A stretch of 64,000 bases of DNA, from contig JAUCEF010000001.1 of NCBI GenBank assembly GCA_033558025.1, positions 2,790,001 to 2,854,000 on the forward strand. The letters are read 5' to 3'. Numbering within the stretch: the stretch's first letter is position 1; each line of letters starts with the position of its first letter. The notes beneath the pieces were generated by a model that searched no databases, had not been told where the DNA came from, and was given only the letters and a program-made list of their open reading frames with translations. Position numbers and translations under genes: made by a program. This DNA comes from Phytophthora sp. 'mugwort'. Lineage: Eukaryota > Oomycota > Peronosporomycetes > Peronosporales > Peronosporaceae. This document shows positions 44,576 to 57,011 of this stretch, in pieces.

Positions 44576-47500
44576 ATGAGCCCAAGCACCATGTCCTCTG
44601 CCCAAGACGCCTCGACCAAGGTCTCCATTGACAAGTTCAACGGGGACAACTACGCGACGTGGAACCGCTACATGCGTGGCGTGTTCCTGACCAAGTCGAC
44701 GTGGCATGTCGTGAACCGTGAGACGACGCCAAGCTACACGGACTCGCGGGCCAAGGACGACTACGTCAAGTTGAGCAACATCGCTTTCGGACTGATGCTG
44801 CTCCACATGGACGCGGACTACCACCATGTGGTCGACGACTGCGAGGAAGCGTGGGTTGCCTGGTCGCGCCTGAAGACGCTGTACGGTGGTTCGCAGAAGG
44901 CTGGACGCATCTACCTGAAGCGCCAACTCTTCAGCATGGAGATGTCGGAAGGCGGCAATGTGTTGCATCATTGCAACGAGGTCCTCAACATCAGCGCCAA
45001 GCTCAGCAGCATCGGTGCCAAGATGGAGGACGAGGACGTGGCGATCTGCTTGTTGCGCAGCCTCCCCAAGAGCTACGAGAACGTCGTGCTGAACTTGGAG
45101 ATGAGCAGCGCTGAACTGCGGTCGCAAGACGTCGTGAAGGTGCTCACGAACGAGCACATCAAGAGACAAGGCGAGAAGACGGCGACGGTGAAGACGGAGA
45201 ACGCGGCCAAGGCGTTCAACATCGACCGAGAGTCTCGCCAGTGTACGTACTGCGGAAAAGTGGGGCACACGATTGACAAGTGCTGGACCAAGCAGAAGGA
45301 CGAGAACCGAGGGCCGAGACGCGGCGGCAACGGCCGTGGACGCGGGGCCAACAACATCCAGTGGAGAAACGACAGCAACGGCTACGACTACGACTACGAT
45401 GGAGTAGCGTTCGCGGTTTCACTGGAATGTGGGGTTTCGACGGGCAAGAATGTGTCCGGGATGTGGGCGGTCGACAGCGGCGCAACGCACCACATCTGCA
45501 ACGACAAGACCAAGTTCGTCCATTTGATTGAGCGGAACGAAGGCGAACTTTCGGTGGCCGACGGCAACAAGGCGGCCATCATGGGTGTGGGGACCATCGT
45601 GGAACAAGTGGTTCTGCCCAATGGCGACGAGCGCGAGATCGAGATCAAGAATCTGCTTTCGGTACCGCAGATCAACAAAAGTGACAAGTTTCAAGTGGTG
45701 TTCGACGGCACCAAGATGCAGATTGCGCACAAAGGCTCCAAGCAAGTGGTGGCGACGGCAAACCTCATGGATGGACTCTACTGGCTTCAGACGCCTCAGC
45801 GATCGGCGAATGCGGCGACGAGTGGCAAGACTGTCGACCTGCACGCGCGCATGGGTCACGCTCCGGTTGAGGTGCTTCGCAAGATGGTCGACAACCACAT
45901 GATCAAGGACGCGAAGGCACCTTTCAAGTCGAGCGGACCAAGTCTGTGTCGTGGTGCCAGCAAGGTAAAATGGTCCAAAAACCATTCCCAAGCAACCGTG
46001 ACAAGCGTCGCTACGACACATTTGAGCTGCTCCACTTCGACATCTGCGGACCCATGGAGGAAAACTCGCTTGGCGGCAGCAAGTACCTGCTACTGATCGT
46101 GGACGAAGCCAGTGGATGCATGAAGGTTTTCTGCCTGCGTGCCAAGTCGGAGAGCGAAGACTGCATCAAGACGTACATCATGAAGGTGCAGAAGCAGTTC
46201 GGCAAGAAGGTCAAGTTTGTGCGGCACGACGGAGCTCGTGAGTTTGCGACCAACTCGCTCAACGACTTCTACGAAGACGAAGGCATCGAGCAGCAAACCA
46301 CGGTTCCGTACGCGCACCAGACGAACGGCACGGCAGAGCGAGCTATCCGAACTATCGTCACGATCGGCCGCAGCATGCTGCATCACGCTAAGCTGGACAA
46401 GTGTTTCTGGGCTGAGGCGGCCATGACTGCCATCTACGTGAAGAATCGTCTGCCATCACCCAAGATCGAGCACAAGACTCCGTTCGAGATCGTTTACAAC
46501 TCCAAGCCGAGTGTGAAGCACATGCGTGTGTTCGGCTGTCGGACGTACATTCTGACTCCGAAGGAGAAGCGGCTCAAGTGGGATCCCAAGGCTCGCGCTG
46601 GACTGTTCCTGGGTTACGAAGAAGTGTCCAAGGCGTATCGACTTTATGACATCGAGGCGGGGCAGGTGGTTATCAGTCGCGATGTCAACTTCGATGAGTC
46701 GACCTTTGGATTTTCACCGACGATTTCCGATGAAGATGTCGACGACCTGGACTTCGACTCGCTCGACATCGACAATGATGGTTTCCGCCAGACGGAGTAC
46801 ACGCAGGCAGGGAAGCGCAAGAGCCGCCCGAGTGACGAAGATGAAGCTGCCAGAAAACCGCGAGCTGTGCGTCATCGACCTGGACTGGAAGAAGCAAGTG
46901 CGCCGAACTACTCCCCTCCGCACCGAGCAGACGCAGACGAAGAAGAAAAGTCTGGAGACCAAGATGAAGAATCGACTCCATCTGTGTTTTGGCGTGCAAG
47001 TGCCAATGCCGTCGAAGCAGGCGATCTATCGGAGCCGACGACATTCCAAGAAGCGGTGAACGGCCCCGACCAAGTGCACTGGCGCAAGGCGATTCGTGCT
47101 GAGCTCGAATCGATGCGACTTCGTGGTGTGTTTCGTGCTGCCAAGTTGCCTAACGGACAACGCGCCATCGGCACCAAGTGGGTGTTCAAGATCAAGCGCA
47201 AAGCGGACGGATCGATCGAGAAGTACAAGGCGCGCCTCGTGGCCAAAGGGTTCAAGCAGAAGTACGGCATCGACTACACCGAGACGTTCTCGCCCGTGGT
47301 CAAGTACGTGACGCTGCGCATGATCATCGCGATTGCCAAGTATTTTGGCTGGCCCCTCGACCAACTCGACGTGGTGACAGCTTTCCTGTACGGGATAATG
47401 AAAGAACTGGTGTTCTGCGCGGTCCCCGAAGGTGTTGATCTCGACGGTGACTTCGACTGCCTGGAATTGGTGAAGGCGATCTACGGTCTCAAGCAAGCTT

Positions 47501-48582
47501 CGCGCGTGTGGAACGAGACCTTCGACGAGTTCGTGTGCTCCATCGGCTTTCAAGTATCGGCGTTCGACCCGTGCCTCTACATCAAGATCGTTGACGGTCA
47601 CTGCGTGCTAGTGCTGGTCTACGTGGATGACGTGCTGATTACCGGAAGTTCACCCGAACTGATCTCACGCACGAAGACCGACCTCAAGACACGCTTCGAG
47701 ATGACCGACAGCGGCAAGTGCGCGTTCATTCTTGGGATCGAATTGGTGGACGGCCCGGACGGCAGCGTGACGATGTGTCAGCGCCGCTATGTGGATGACA
47801 TTCTCAAGCGTTTTGGTATGGACGAGTGCAAGGCCGTGGTGAGTCCCGTCGACATAAGCACTCGACTGATTTCAAGTGACGCAACGACCAAGGTGAACGC
47901 TCCGTTTCGCGAAGCTGTTGGTGCTCTGATGCACTTGATGACTGCCACGCGCCCGGACATCGCGTACGCCGTTGGCTATGCGTCGCGCTTCATGGAGAAC
48001 CCTCAAGAAGAACACTGGGTTGCGGTCAAGCGTATCTTTCGCTACCTGCAAGGCACCAAGACGCATGGGATCTGCTTCAAGCCGGGTGACAACATCGACT
48101 TTCGCGGGTACTCGGACGCGGACTGGGCTGGCGACCTCGCGGACCGCAAGTCGACTTCCGGCTACACGTTCATGCTAATGGGTGCACCAGTGAGCTGGGG
48201 AAGCAAGAAGCAGTCAAGTGTTTCGCTGTCTACGAGTGAGGCGGAGTACATCGCACTCAGTCTGGCGATCCAAGAGGGCAAGTGGATTCATCGCCTGCTG
48301 CGCGAGATTCTGGCGGCCGCTAATGAGACTGGACCCGAGCTCATGATCCGCGAAGACAACCAGTCGTGCATCAAGATGACGAAGAACCCAGTAAACCACG
48401 GTCGCGCCAAGCACATCGACATCAAGTACCACCACATCCGCGATGAAGTGAAGCGCGGTGAAGTCAAGCTCGAGTACTGCGAGACTTCTGTGATGCTAGC
48501 GGACATCATGACGAAGGCTCTCGCGGGACCACGCCATACGGATCTGACGGCGGCTCTCGGCATTCGTGGGACTTCGCATTGA
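44576..48582 (+). pseudogene. Gag-Pol polyprotein with 1-bp frameshift and 10-aa deletion (B4)
   Basis: ATG at 44576. Gag, knuckle and protease are open. The 30-bp in-frame deletion shared with B3 lies near 45650. A missing T near 45955 (gtggtgccag against gtggttgccag) shifts frame inside the GAG-pre-integrase CRGC motif at about codon 460; the shifted frame stops at 46094-46096. The downstream frame is open to TGA at 48580-48582, with integrase ([24 protein letters not shown]), [11 protein letters not shown] and RNase [17 protein letters not shown] and EDNQSC. Length 4,007 nt, exactly 31 less than B5, so these are the only net indels. Confidence 0.92.
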
Positions 48583-48589
48583 GGGGGCG

Positions 48590-48940
48590 TATTGACGGTT
48601 ACCGGTTTGGTATCAGTTATTAGCCGTGAACCGGTTAACCCGAACCGGTCCAATCCGAACCCACGTTGATTATGGTGATTACGGTAAGTTGTTTACGCCA
48701 CCGATGATTAGACGAGTAGGATGATTGGACGAACACCGGTGAGTGATGGTTGATTAGATGCACTAGGTGATAGGACGCAGGGTCGCGTGTCTATAACAGT
48801 AGGGTGTAAGCTCCAACAATTCAATCACTTTCGAATCTTCATTCTACCCCTCAAGTGCCTTCGCTCCGGTCCCGCCGTCTGCGACGTCCCTCCCTCCGCT
48901 TCGTACAAGCTTCGTGTCCAAGATCCCATACCTTTCATCA
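48590..48940 (+). repeat. LTR shared by B4 (3') and B5 (5') (351 bp)
   Basis: Preceded by the B4 purine tract and followed by the B5 primer site. Has an extra C (gatcccatacc) not seen in other B LTRs. Confidence 0.94.
48825..48841 (+). promoter_or_regulatory. Putative initiator in B4/B5 shared LTR
   Basis: TCACTTTCGAATCTTCA: Inr match YCAYTYY with a weak flanking element. A TATAA (48792-48796) lies 31-35 bases upstream of the candidate start. The same arrangement occurs in the other B LTRs. Inferred. Confidence 0.45.
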
Positions 48941-48944
48941 GGTT

Positions 48945-51900
48945 ATGAGCCCAAGCACCATGTCCTCTGCCCAAGACGCCTCGACCAAGGTCTCCATTGA
49001 CAAGTTCAACGGGGACAACTACGCGACGTGGAACCGCTACATGCGTGGCGTGTTCCTGACCAAGTCGACGTGGCATGTCGTGAACCGTGAGACGACGCCA
49101 AGCTACACGGACTCGCGGGCCAAGGACGACTACGTCAAGTTGAGCAACATCGCTTTCGGACTGATGCTGCTCCACATGGACGCGGACTACCACCATGTGG
49201 TCGACGACTGCGAGGAAGCGTGGGTTGCCTGGTCGCGCCTGAAGACGCTGTACGGTGGTTCGCAGAAGGCTGGACGCATCTACCTGAAGCGACAGCTCTT
49301 CAGCATGGAGATGTCGGAAGGCGGCAATGTGTTGCATCATTGCAACGAGGTCCTCAACATCAGCGCCAAGCTCAGCAGCATCGGTGCCAAGATGGAGGAC
49401 GAGGACGTGGCGATCTGCTTGTTGCGCAGCCTCCCCAAGAGCTACGAGAACGTCGTGCTGAACTTGGAGATGAGCAGCGCTGAACTGCGGTCGCAAGACG
49501 TCGTGAAGGTGCTCACGAATGAGCACATCAAGAGACAAGGCGAGAAGACGGCGACGGTGAAGACGGAGAACGCGGCCAAGGCGTTCAACACCGACCGAGA
49601 GTCTCGCCAGTGTACGTACTGCGGAAAAGTGGGGCACACGATTGACAAGTGCTGGACCAAGCAGAAGGACGAGAACCGAGGGCCGAGACGCGGCGGCAAC
49701 GGCCGTGGACGCGGGGCCAACAACATCCAGTGGAGAAACGACAGCAACGGCTACGACTACGACTACGATGGAGTAGCGTTCGCGGTTTCACTGGAATGTG
49801 GGGTTTCGACGGGCAAGAATGTGTCCGGGATGTGGGCGGTCGACAGCGGCGCAACGCACCACATCTGCAACGACAAGACCAAGTTCGTCCATTTGATTGA
49901 GCGGAACGAAGGCGAACTTTCGGTGGCCGACGGCAACAAGGCGGCCATCATGGGTGTGGGGACCATCGTGGAACAAGTGGTTCTGCCCAATGGCGACGAG
50001 CGCGAGATCGAGATCAAGAACGCGCTGTACGTGCCAAGCATGAGCAAGAATCTGCTTTCGGTACCGCAGATCAACAAAAGTGACAAGTTTCAAGTGGTGT
50101 TCGACGGCACCAAGATGCAGATTGCGCACAAAGGCTTTAAGCAAGTGGTGGCGACGGCAAACCTCATGGATGGACTCTACTGGCTTCGCACACCTCAGCG
50201 ATCGGCAAATGCGGCGACAAGTGGAAGGACGGTCGATTTGCACGCGCGTATGGGTCACGCTCCAGTCGAGGTTCTTCGCAAGATGGTCGACACCAAGATG
50301 ATCAAGGACGCGAAAGCACCTTCCAAGTCGAGTGGACCAAGTGTGTGTCGTGGTTGCCAGCAAGGCAAAATGGTCCAAAAACCATTCCCAAGCAACCGTG
50401 ACAAGCGTCGCTACGACACATTTGAGCTGCTCCACTTCGATATCTGCGGACCCATGGAAGAAAACTCGCTTGGCGGCAGCAAGTACCTGCTACTGATCGT
50501 GGACGAAGCCAGTGGATGCATGAAGGGTTTCTGCCTGCGTGCCAAGTCGGAGAGCGAAGACTGCATCAAGACGTACATCATGAAGGTGCAGACGCAGTTT
50601 GGCAAGAAGGTCAAGTTTGTGCGGCACGACGGAGCTCGTGAGTTTGCGACCAACTCGCTCAACGACTTCTACGAAGACGAAGGCATCGAGCAGCAAACCA
50701 CGGTTCCGTACGCGCACCAGACGAACGGCACGGCAGAGCGAGCTATCCGAACTATCGTCACGATCGGCCGCAGCATGCTGCATCACGCTAAGCTGGACAA
50801 GTGTTTCTGGGCTGAGGCGGCCATGACTGCCATCTACGTGAAGAATCGTCTGCCATCACCCAAGATCGAGCACAAGACTCCGTTCGAGATCGTTTACAAC
50901 TCCAAGCCGAGTGTGAAGCACATGCGTGTGTTCGGCTGTCGGACGTACATTCTGACTCCGAAGGAGAAGCGGCTCAAGTGGGATCCCAAGGCTCGCGCTG
51001 GACTGTTCCTGGGTTACGAAGAAGTGTCCAAGGCGTATCGACTTTATGACATCGAGGCGGGGCAGGTGGTTATCAGTCGCGATGTCAACTTCGATGAGTC
51101 GACCTTTGGATTTTCACCGACGATTTCCGATGAAGATGTCGACGACCTGGACTTCGACTCGCTCGACATCGACAATGATGGTTTCCGCCAGACGGAGTAC
51201 ACGCAGGCAGGGAAGCGCAAGAGCCGCCCGAGTGACGAAGATGAAGCTGCCAGAAAACCGCGAGCTGTGCGTCATCGACCTGGACTGGAAGAAGCAAGTG
51301 CGCCGAACTACTCCCCTCCGCACCGAGCAGACGCAGACGAAGAAGAAAAGTCTGGAGACCAAGATGAAGAATCGACTCCATCTGTGTTTTGGCGTGCAAG
51401 TGCCAATGCCGTCGAAGCAGGCGATCTATCGGAGCCGACGACATTCCAAGAAGCGGTGAACGGCCCCGACCAAGTGCACTGGCGCAAGGCGATTCGTGCT
51501 GAGCTCGAATCGATGCGACTTCGTGGTGTGTTTCGTGCTGCCAAGTTGCCTAACGGACAACGCGCCATCGGCACCAAGTGGGTGTTCAAGATCAAGCGCA
51601 AAGCGGACGGATCGATCGAGAAGTACAAGGCGCGCCTCGTGGCCAAAGGGTTCAAGCAGAAGTACGGCATCGACTACACCGAGACGTTCTCGCCCGTGGT
51701 CAAGTACGTGACGCTGCGCATGGTCATCGCGATTGCCAAGTATTTTGGCTGGCCCCTCGACCAACTCGACGTGGTGACAGCTTTCCTGTACGGGATAATG
51801 AAAGAACTGGTGTTCTGCGCGGTCCCCGAAGGTGTTGATCTCGACGGTGACTTCGACTGCCTGGAATTGGTGAAGGCGATCTACGGTCTCAAGCAAGCTT

Positions 51901-52982
51901 CGCGCGTGTGGAACGAGACCTTCGACGAGTTCGTGTGCTCCATCGGCTTTCAAGTATCGGCGTTCGACCCGTGCCTCTACATCAAGATCGTTGACGGTCA
52001 CTGCGTGCTAGTGCTGGTCTACGTGGATGACGTGCTGATTACCGGAAGTTCACCCGAACTGATCTCACGCACGAAGACCGACCTCAAGACACGCTTCGAG
52101 ATGACCGACAGCGGCAAGTGCGCGTTCATTCTTGGGATCGAATTGGTGGACGGCCCGGACGGCAGCGTGACGATGTGTCAGCGCCGCTATGTGGATGACA
52201 TTCTCAAGCGTTTTGGTATGGACGAGTGCAAGGCCGTGGTGAGTCCCGTCGACATAAGCACTCGACTGATTTCAAGTGACGCAACGACCAAGGTGAACGC
52301 TCCGTTTCGCGAAGCTGTTGGTGCTCTGATGCACTTGATGACTGCCACGCGCCCGGACATCGCGTACGCCGTTGGCTATGCGTCGCGCTTCATGGAGAAC
52401 CCTCAAGAAGAACACTGGGTTGCGGTCAAGCGTATCTTTCGCTACCTGCAAGGCACCAAGACGCATGGGATCTGCTTCAAGCCGGGTGACAATATCGACT
52501 TTCGCGGGTACTCGGACGCGGACTGGGCTGGCGACCTCGCGGACCGCAAGTCGACTTCCGGCTACACGTTCATGCTAATGGGTGCACCAGTGAGCTGGGG
52601 AAGCAAGAAGCAGTCAAGTGTTTCGCTGTCTACGAGTGAGGCGGAGTACATCGCACTCAGTCTGGCGATCCAAGAGGGCAAGTGGATTCATCGCCTGCTG
52701 CGCGAGATTCTGGCGGCCGCTAATGAGACTGGACCCGAGCTCATGATCCGCGAAGACAACCAGTCGTGCATCAAGATGACGAAGAACCCAGTAAACCACG
52801 GTCGCGCCAAGCACATCGACATCAAGTACCACCACATCCGCGATGAAGTGAAGCGCGGTGAAGTCAAGCTCGAGTACTGCGAGACTTCTGTGATGCTAGC
52901 GGACATCATGACGAAGGCTCTCGCGGGACCACGCCATACGGATCTGACGGCGGCTCTCGGCATTCGTGGGACTTCGCATTGA
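48945..52982 (+). CDS. Gag-Pol polyprotein, intact, B/C mosaic (B5, 1,345 aa)
   Basis: Single open frame with the same domain order as C3: Gag, [14 protein letters not shown], protease [11 protein letters not shown]-pre-integrase (RMGH, CRGC), integrase [15 protein letters not shown] and NGTAERAIR, linker, [11 protein letters not shown], RNase [17 protein letters not shown] and EDNQSC, ending [18 protein letters not shown]. It is one residue shorter than C3 (AVEAGD for AVEAAVD). A patch from about 50182 to 50600 is family C type ([32 protein letters not shown]) inside an otherwise B gene, indicating recombination. The TGA stop starts the purine tract. The ATG is in the primer site at 48941-48952. 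Confidence 0.95.
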   Translation: MSPSTMSSAQDASTKVSIDKFNGDNYATWNRYMRGVFLTKSTWHVVNRETTPSYTDSRAKDDYVKLSNIAFGLMLLHMDADYHHVVDDCEEAWVAWSRLKTLYGGSQKAGRIYLKRQLFSMEMSEGGNVLHHCNEVLNISAKLSSIGAKMEDEDVAICLLRSLPKSYENVVLNLEMSSAELRSQDVVKVLTNEHIKRQGEKTATVKTENAAKAFNTDRESRQCTYCGKVGHTIDKCWTKQKDENRGPRRGGNGRGRGANNIQWRNDSNGYDYDYDGVAFAVSLECGVSTGKNVSGMWAVDSGATHHICNDKTKFVHLIERNEGELSVADGNKAAIMGVGTIVEQVVLPNGDEREIEIKNALYVPSMSKNLLSVPQINKSDKFQVVFDGTKMQIAHKGFKQVVATANLMDGLYWLRTPQRSANAATSGRTVDLHARMGHAPVEVLRKMVDTKMIKDAKAPSKSSGPSVCRGCQQGKMVQKPFPSNRDKRRYDTFELLHFDICGPMEENSLGGSKYLLLIVDEASGCMKGFCLRAKSESEDCIKTYIMKVQTQFGKKVKFVRHDGAREFATNSLNDFYEDEGIEQQTTVPYAHQTNGTAERAIRTIVTIGRSMLHHAKLDKCFWAEAAMTAIYVKNRLPSPKIEHKTPFEIVYNSKPSVKHMRVFGCRTYILTPKEKRLKWDPKARAGLFLGYEEVSKAYRLYDIEAGQVVISRDVNFDESTFGFSPTISDEDVDDLDFDSLDIDNDGFRQTEYTQAGKRKSRPSDEDEAARKPRAVRHRPGLEEASAPNYSPPHRADADEEEKSGDQDEESTPSVFWRASANAVEAGDLSEPTTFQEAVNGPDQVHWRKAIRAELESMRLRGVFRAAKLPNGQRAIGTKWVFKIKRKADGSIEKYKARLVAKGFKQKYGIDYTETFSPVVKYVTLRMVIAIAKYFGWPLDQLDVVTAFLYGIMKELVFCAVPEGVDLDGDFDCLELVKAIYGLKQASRVWNETFDEFVCSIGFQVSAFDPCLYIKIVDGHCVLVLVYVDDVLITGSSPELISRTKTDLKTRFEMTDSGKCAFILGIELVDGPDGSVTMCQRRYVDDILKRFGMDECKAVVSPVDISTRLISSDATTKVNAPFREAVGALMHLMTATRPDIAYAVGYASRFMENPQEEHWVAVKRIFRYLQGTKTHGICFKPGDNIDFRGYSDADWAGDLADRKSTSGYTFMLMGAPVSWGSKKQSSVSLSTSEAEYIALSLAIQEGKWIHRLLREILAAANETGPELMIREDNQSCIKMTKNPVNHGRAKHIDIKYHHIRDEVKRGEVKLEYCETSVMLADIMTKALAGPRHTDLTAALGIRGTSH

Positions 52983-52989
52983 GGGGGCG

Positions 52990-53339
52990 TATTGACGGTT
53001 ACCGGTTTGGTATCAGTTATTAGCCGTGAACCGGTTAAACCGAACCGGTCCAATCCGAACCCACGTTGATTATGGTGATTACGGTAAGTTGTTTACGCCA
53101 CCGATGATTAGACGAGTAGGATGATTGGACGAACACCGGTGAGTGATGGTTGATTAGATGCACTAGGTGATAGGACGCAGGGTCGCGTGTCTATAACAGT
53201 AGGGTGTAAGCTCCAACAATTCAATCACTTTCGAATCTTCATTCTACCCCTCAAGTGCCTTCGCTCCGGTCCCGCCGTCTGCGACGTCCCTCCCTCCGCT
53301 TCGTACAAGCTTCGTGTCCAAGATCCATACCTTTCATCA
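52990..53339 (+). repeat. LTR shared by B5 (3') and B6 (5') (350 bp)
   Basis: Carries the variant GGTTAAACCGAACC near the U3 start, shared only with the B7 and B8 LTRs (56181 and 60195). Confidence 0.94.
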
Positions 53340-53343
53340 GGTT

Positions 53344-56180
53344 ATGAGCCCAAGCACCATGTCCTCTGCCCAAGACGCCTCGACCAAGGTCTCCATTGAC
53401 AAGTTCAACGGGGACAATTACGCGACGTGGAACCGCTACATGCGTGGCGTGTTCCTGACCAAGTCGACGTGGCATGTCGTGAACCGTGAGACGACGCCAA
53501 GCTACACGGACTCGCGGGCCAAGGACGACTACGTCAAGTTGAGCAACATCGCTTTCGGACTGATGCTGCTCCACATGGACGCGGACTACCACCATGTGGT
53601 CGACGACTGCGAGGAAGCGTGGGTTGCCTGGTCGCGCCTGAAGACGCTGTACGGTGGTTCGCAGAAGGCTGGACGCATCTACCTGAAGCGACAGCTCTTC
53701 AGCATGGAGATGTCGGAAGGCGGCAATGTGTTGCATCATTGCAACGAGGTCCTCAACATCAGCGCCAAGCTCAGCAGCATCGGTGCCAAGATGGAGGACG
53801 AGGACGTGGCGATCTGCTTGTTGCGCAGCCTCCCCAAGAGCTACGAGAACGTCGTGCTGAACTTGGAGATGAGCAGCGCTGAACTGCGGTCGCAAGACGT
53901 CGTGAAGGTGCTCACGAATGAGCACATCAAGAGACAAGGCGAGAAGACGGCGACGGTGAAGACGGAGAACGCGGCCAAGGCGTTCAACACCGACCGAGAG
54001 TCTCGCCAGTGTACGTACTGCGGAAAAGTGGGGCACACGATTGACAAGTGCTGGACCAAGCAGAAGGACGAGAACAGAGGGCCGAGACGCGGCGGCAACG
54101 GCCGTGGACGCGGGGCCACCAACATCCAGTGGAGAAACGACAGCAACGGCTACGACTACGACTACGATCGAGTAGCGTTCGCGGTTTCACTGGAATGTGG
54201 GGTTTCGACGGGCAAGAATGTGTCCGGGATGTGGGCGGTCGACAGCGGCGCAACGCACCACATCTGCAACGACAAGACCAAGTTCGTCCATTTGATTGAG
54301 CGGAACGAAGGCGAACTTTCGGTGGCCGACGGCAACAAGGCGGCCATCATGGGTGTGGGGACCATCGTGGAACAAGTGGTTCTGCCCAATGGCGACGAGC
54401 GCGAGATCGAGATCAAGAACGCGCTGTACGTGCCAAGCATGAGCAAGAATCTGCTTTCGGTACCGCAGATCAACAAAAGTGACAAGTTTCAAGTGGTGTT
54501 CGACGGCACCAAGATGCAGATTGCGCACAAAGGCTCCAAGCAAGTGGTGGCGACGGCAAACCTCATGGATGGACTCTACTGGCTTCAGACGCCTCAGCGA
54601 TCGGCGAATGCGGCGACGAGTGGCAAGACTGTCGACCTGCACGCGCGCATGGGTCACGCTCCGGTTGAGGTGCTTCGCAAGATGGTCGACACCAAGATGA
54701 TCAAGGACGCGAAAGCACCTTCCAAGTCGAGTGGACCAAGTGTGTGTCGTGGTTGCCAGCAAGGCAAAATGGTCCAAAAACCATTCCCAAGCAACCGTGA
54801 CAAGCGTCGCTACGACACATTTGAGCTGCTCCACTTCGATATCTGTGGACCCATGGAAGAAAACTCGCTTGGTGGCAGCAAGTATCTGCTCCTGATCGTG
54901 GACGAAGCCAGCGGATGCATGAAGGGTTTCTGTCTGCGTGCCAAGTCGGAGAGTGAAGACTGCATCAAGACATACATCATGAAGGTGCAGACGCAGTTTG
55001 GCAAGAAGGTCAAGTTTGTGCGGCACGACGGAGCTCGTGAGTTTGCGACTAACTCGCTCAACGACTTCTACGAAGACGAAGGCATCGAGCAGCAAACCAC
55101 GGTTCCGTACGCGCACCAGACCAACGGCACGGCAGAGCGAGCCATCCGAACTATCGTCACGATCGGCCGCAGCATGTTGCACCACGCCAAGCTGGACAAG
55201 TGTTTCTGGGCTGAGGCGGCGATGACGGCCATCTATGTGAAGAACCGCCTGCCGTCACCCAAGATCGAGCACAAGACTCCGTTCGAGATCGTCTACAAGT
55301 CCAAGCCGAGTGTGAAGCACATGCGTGTGTTCGGCTGTCGGACGTACATTCTGACTCCGAAGGAGAAGCGGCTCAAGTGGGATCCCAAGGCTCGCGCTGG
55401 ACTGTTCCTGGGTTACGAAGAAGTGTCCAAGGCGTATCGACTTTATGACATCGAGGCGGGGCAGGTGGTCATCAGTCGCGATGTCAACTTCGATGAATCG
55501 ACCTTTGGACTTTCACCGCCGATTTCTGATGAAGATGTCGACGACCTGGACTTCGACTCGCTCGACATCGACAATGATGGTTTCCGCCAGACGGAGTACA
55601 CGCAGGCAGGGAAGCGCAAGAGCCGCCCGAGTGACGAAGATGAAGCTGTCAGAAGACCGCGCGCTGTGCGTCATCGACCTGGACTGGAAGAAGCAAGTGC
55701 ACCGAACGACTCCCCTTCGCACCGAACCGACGCAGATGAAGAAGAAAAGTCTGGAGACCAAGATGAAGAATCGACTCCATCTGTGTTTTGGCGTGCAAGT
55801 GCCAACGCGGTCGAAGCAGCCGTGGACTTATCGGAGCCGTCGACATTCCAAGAAGCGGTCAACGGCCCGGACCAACTGCACTGGCGCAAGGCGATTCGTG
55901 CTGAGTTAAAGTCGATGCGACTTCGTGGTGTGTTTCGTGCTGCCAAGTTGCCCAGCGGACAAAGCGCCATCGGTACCAAGTGGGTGCTCAAGATTAAGCG
56001 CAAAGCCGACGGATCGATCGAGAAGTACAAGGCGCGCCTGGTGGGCAAGGGTTTCAAGCAAAAGTACGGCATCGACTACACGGAGACGTTCTCGCCCGTG
56101 GTCAAGTACGTGACGCTGCGCATGATCATCGCGATTGCCAAGTATTTTGGCTGGCCCCTCGACCAACTCGACGTGGTGAC
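53344..56180 (+). pseudogene. Gag-Pol polyprotein, residues ~1-945, interrupted in RT (B6, mosaic)
   Basis: Open from the ATG at 53344 through Gag, knuckle, protease, GAG-pre-integrase, complete integrase triad and the first part of RT ([14 protein letters not shown] ... LDVVT), then cut by the B7 LTR before the YVDD box. The frame runs on to a TGA ending at 56295 in LTR sequence. Gag is B type; from about 54690 blocks of C type ([45 protein letters not shown]) alternate with B type ([18 protein letters not shown]). GAG-pre-integrase to RT is thus a patchwork. Changes KWVLKIK and VGKGFK are private. Confidence 0.9.
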
Positions 56181-56530
56181 TGATGAAAGGTATGGATCTT
56201 GGACACGAAGCTTGTACGAAGCGGAGGGAGGGACGTCGCAGACGGCGGGACCGGAGCGAAGGCACTTGAGGGGTAGAATGAAGATTCGAAAGTGATTGAA
56301 TTGTTGGAGCTTACACCCTACTGTTATAGACACGCGACCCTGCGTCCTATCACCTAGTGCATCTAATCAACCATCACTCACCGGTGTTCGTCCAATCATC
56401 CTACTCGTCTAATCATCGGTGGCGTAAACAACTTACCGTAATCACCATAATCAACGTGGGTTCGGATTGGACCGGTTCGGTTTAACCGGTTCACGGCTAA
56501 TAACTGATACCAAACCGGTAACCGTCAATA
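56181..56530 (-). repeat. 3' LTR of B7 (350 bp)
   Basis: Same GGTTAAACCGAACC variant (sense) as the LTR at 52990. Confidence 0.93.
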
Positions 56531-56537
56531 CGCCCCC

Positions 56538-57011
56538 TCAATGCGAAGTCCCACGAATGCCGAGAGCCGCCGTCAGATCCGTATGGCGTGGTCCCGCGAG
56601 AGCCTTCGTCATGATGTCCGCTAGCATCACAGAAGTCTCGCAGTACTCGAGCTTGACTTCACCGCGCTTCACTTCATCGCGGATGTGGTGGTACTTGATG
56701 TCGATGTGCTTGGCGCGACCGTGGTTTACTGGGTTCTTCGTCATCTTGATGCACGACTGGTTGTCTTCGCGGATCATGAGCTCGGGTCCAGTCTCATTAG
56801 CGGCCGCCAGAATCTCGCGCAGCAGGCGATGAATCCACTTGCCCTCTTGGATCGCCAGACTGAGTGCGATGTACTCCGCCTCACTCGTAGACAGCGAAAC
56901 ACTTGACTGCTTCTTGCTTCCCCAGCTCACTGGTGCACCCATTAGCATGAACGTGTAGCCGGAAGTCGACTTGCGGTCCGCGAGTTCGCCAGCCCAGTCC
57001 GCGTCCGAGTA
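56538..57011 (-). pseudogene. gag-pol C-terminal fragment, RNase H (B7)
   Basis: Minus-strand end of family B pol. Reads from the RNase H SDADWAGE motif (GAC to GAA by G-to-T on the plus strand at 56986), [44 protein letters not shown] and MLADIMTK to the TGA at 56538-56540. The start of the gene is lost beyond C4. Open frame, no promoter of its own. Confidence 0.88.

Larger units (their letters stand above)
44222..48940 (+). mobile_element. Family B element B4, first unit of a shared-LTR tandem array
   Basis: Full unit LTR-internal-LTR; the right LTR (48590-48940) also serves as the left LTR of B5. The left LTR starts exactly after ggatg (44217-44221) of B3 integrase, as expected for an insertion into B3, but the other junction is not in the window. 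Confidence 0.9.
48590..53339 (+). mobile_element. Family B element B5, middle array unit with intact ORF (4,750 bp)
   Basis: Shares its left LTR with B4 and its right LTR with B6. No target duplication exists between units, so the array arose by recombination rather than by separate integrations. The internal region carries a full-length ORF. Confidence 0.92.
52990..56180 (+). mobile_element. Family B element B6, third array unit, truncated by B7
   Basis: Left LTR shared with B5; internal region to RT at 56180, where the minus-orientation LTR of B7 begins after gtgac (56176-56180). Its 3' part is not found in the window. Confidence 0.88.
56181..57011 (-). mobile_element. Family B element B7, 3' end only, truncated by C4
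   Basis: Minus orientation: 3' LTR 56181-56530 and the last 474 nt of pol up to 57011, where C4 starts after gagta (57007-57011). The remainder of B7 is not in the window. Part of a 4,014-bp unit repeated at 60195. Confidence 0.88.

Noticed and set aside
48590..48940. TTGGTATCAGTTATT in the B U3, resembling the classical tRNA-iMet 3'-end primer site TGGTATCAGAG
   Set aside because: It lies at the start of U3, not after the LTR, and the match stops after eight or nine bases. The half-tRNA site next to the LTR is the better candidate.
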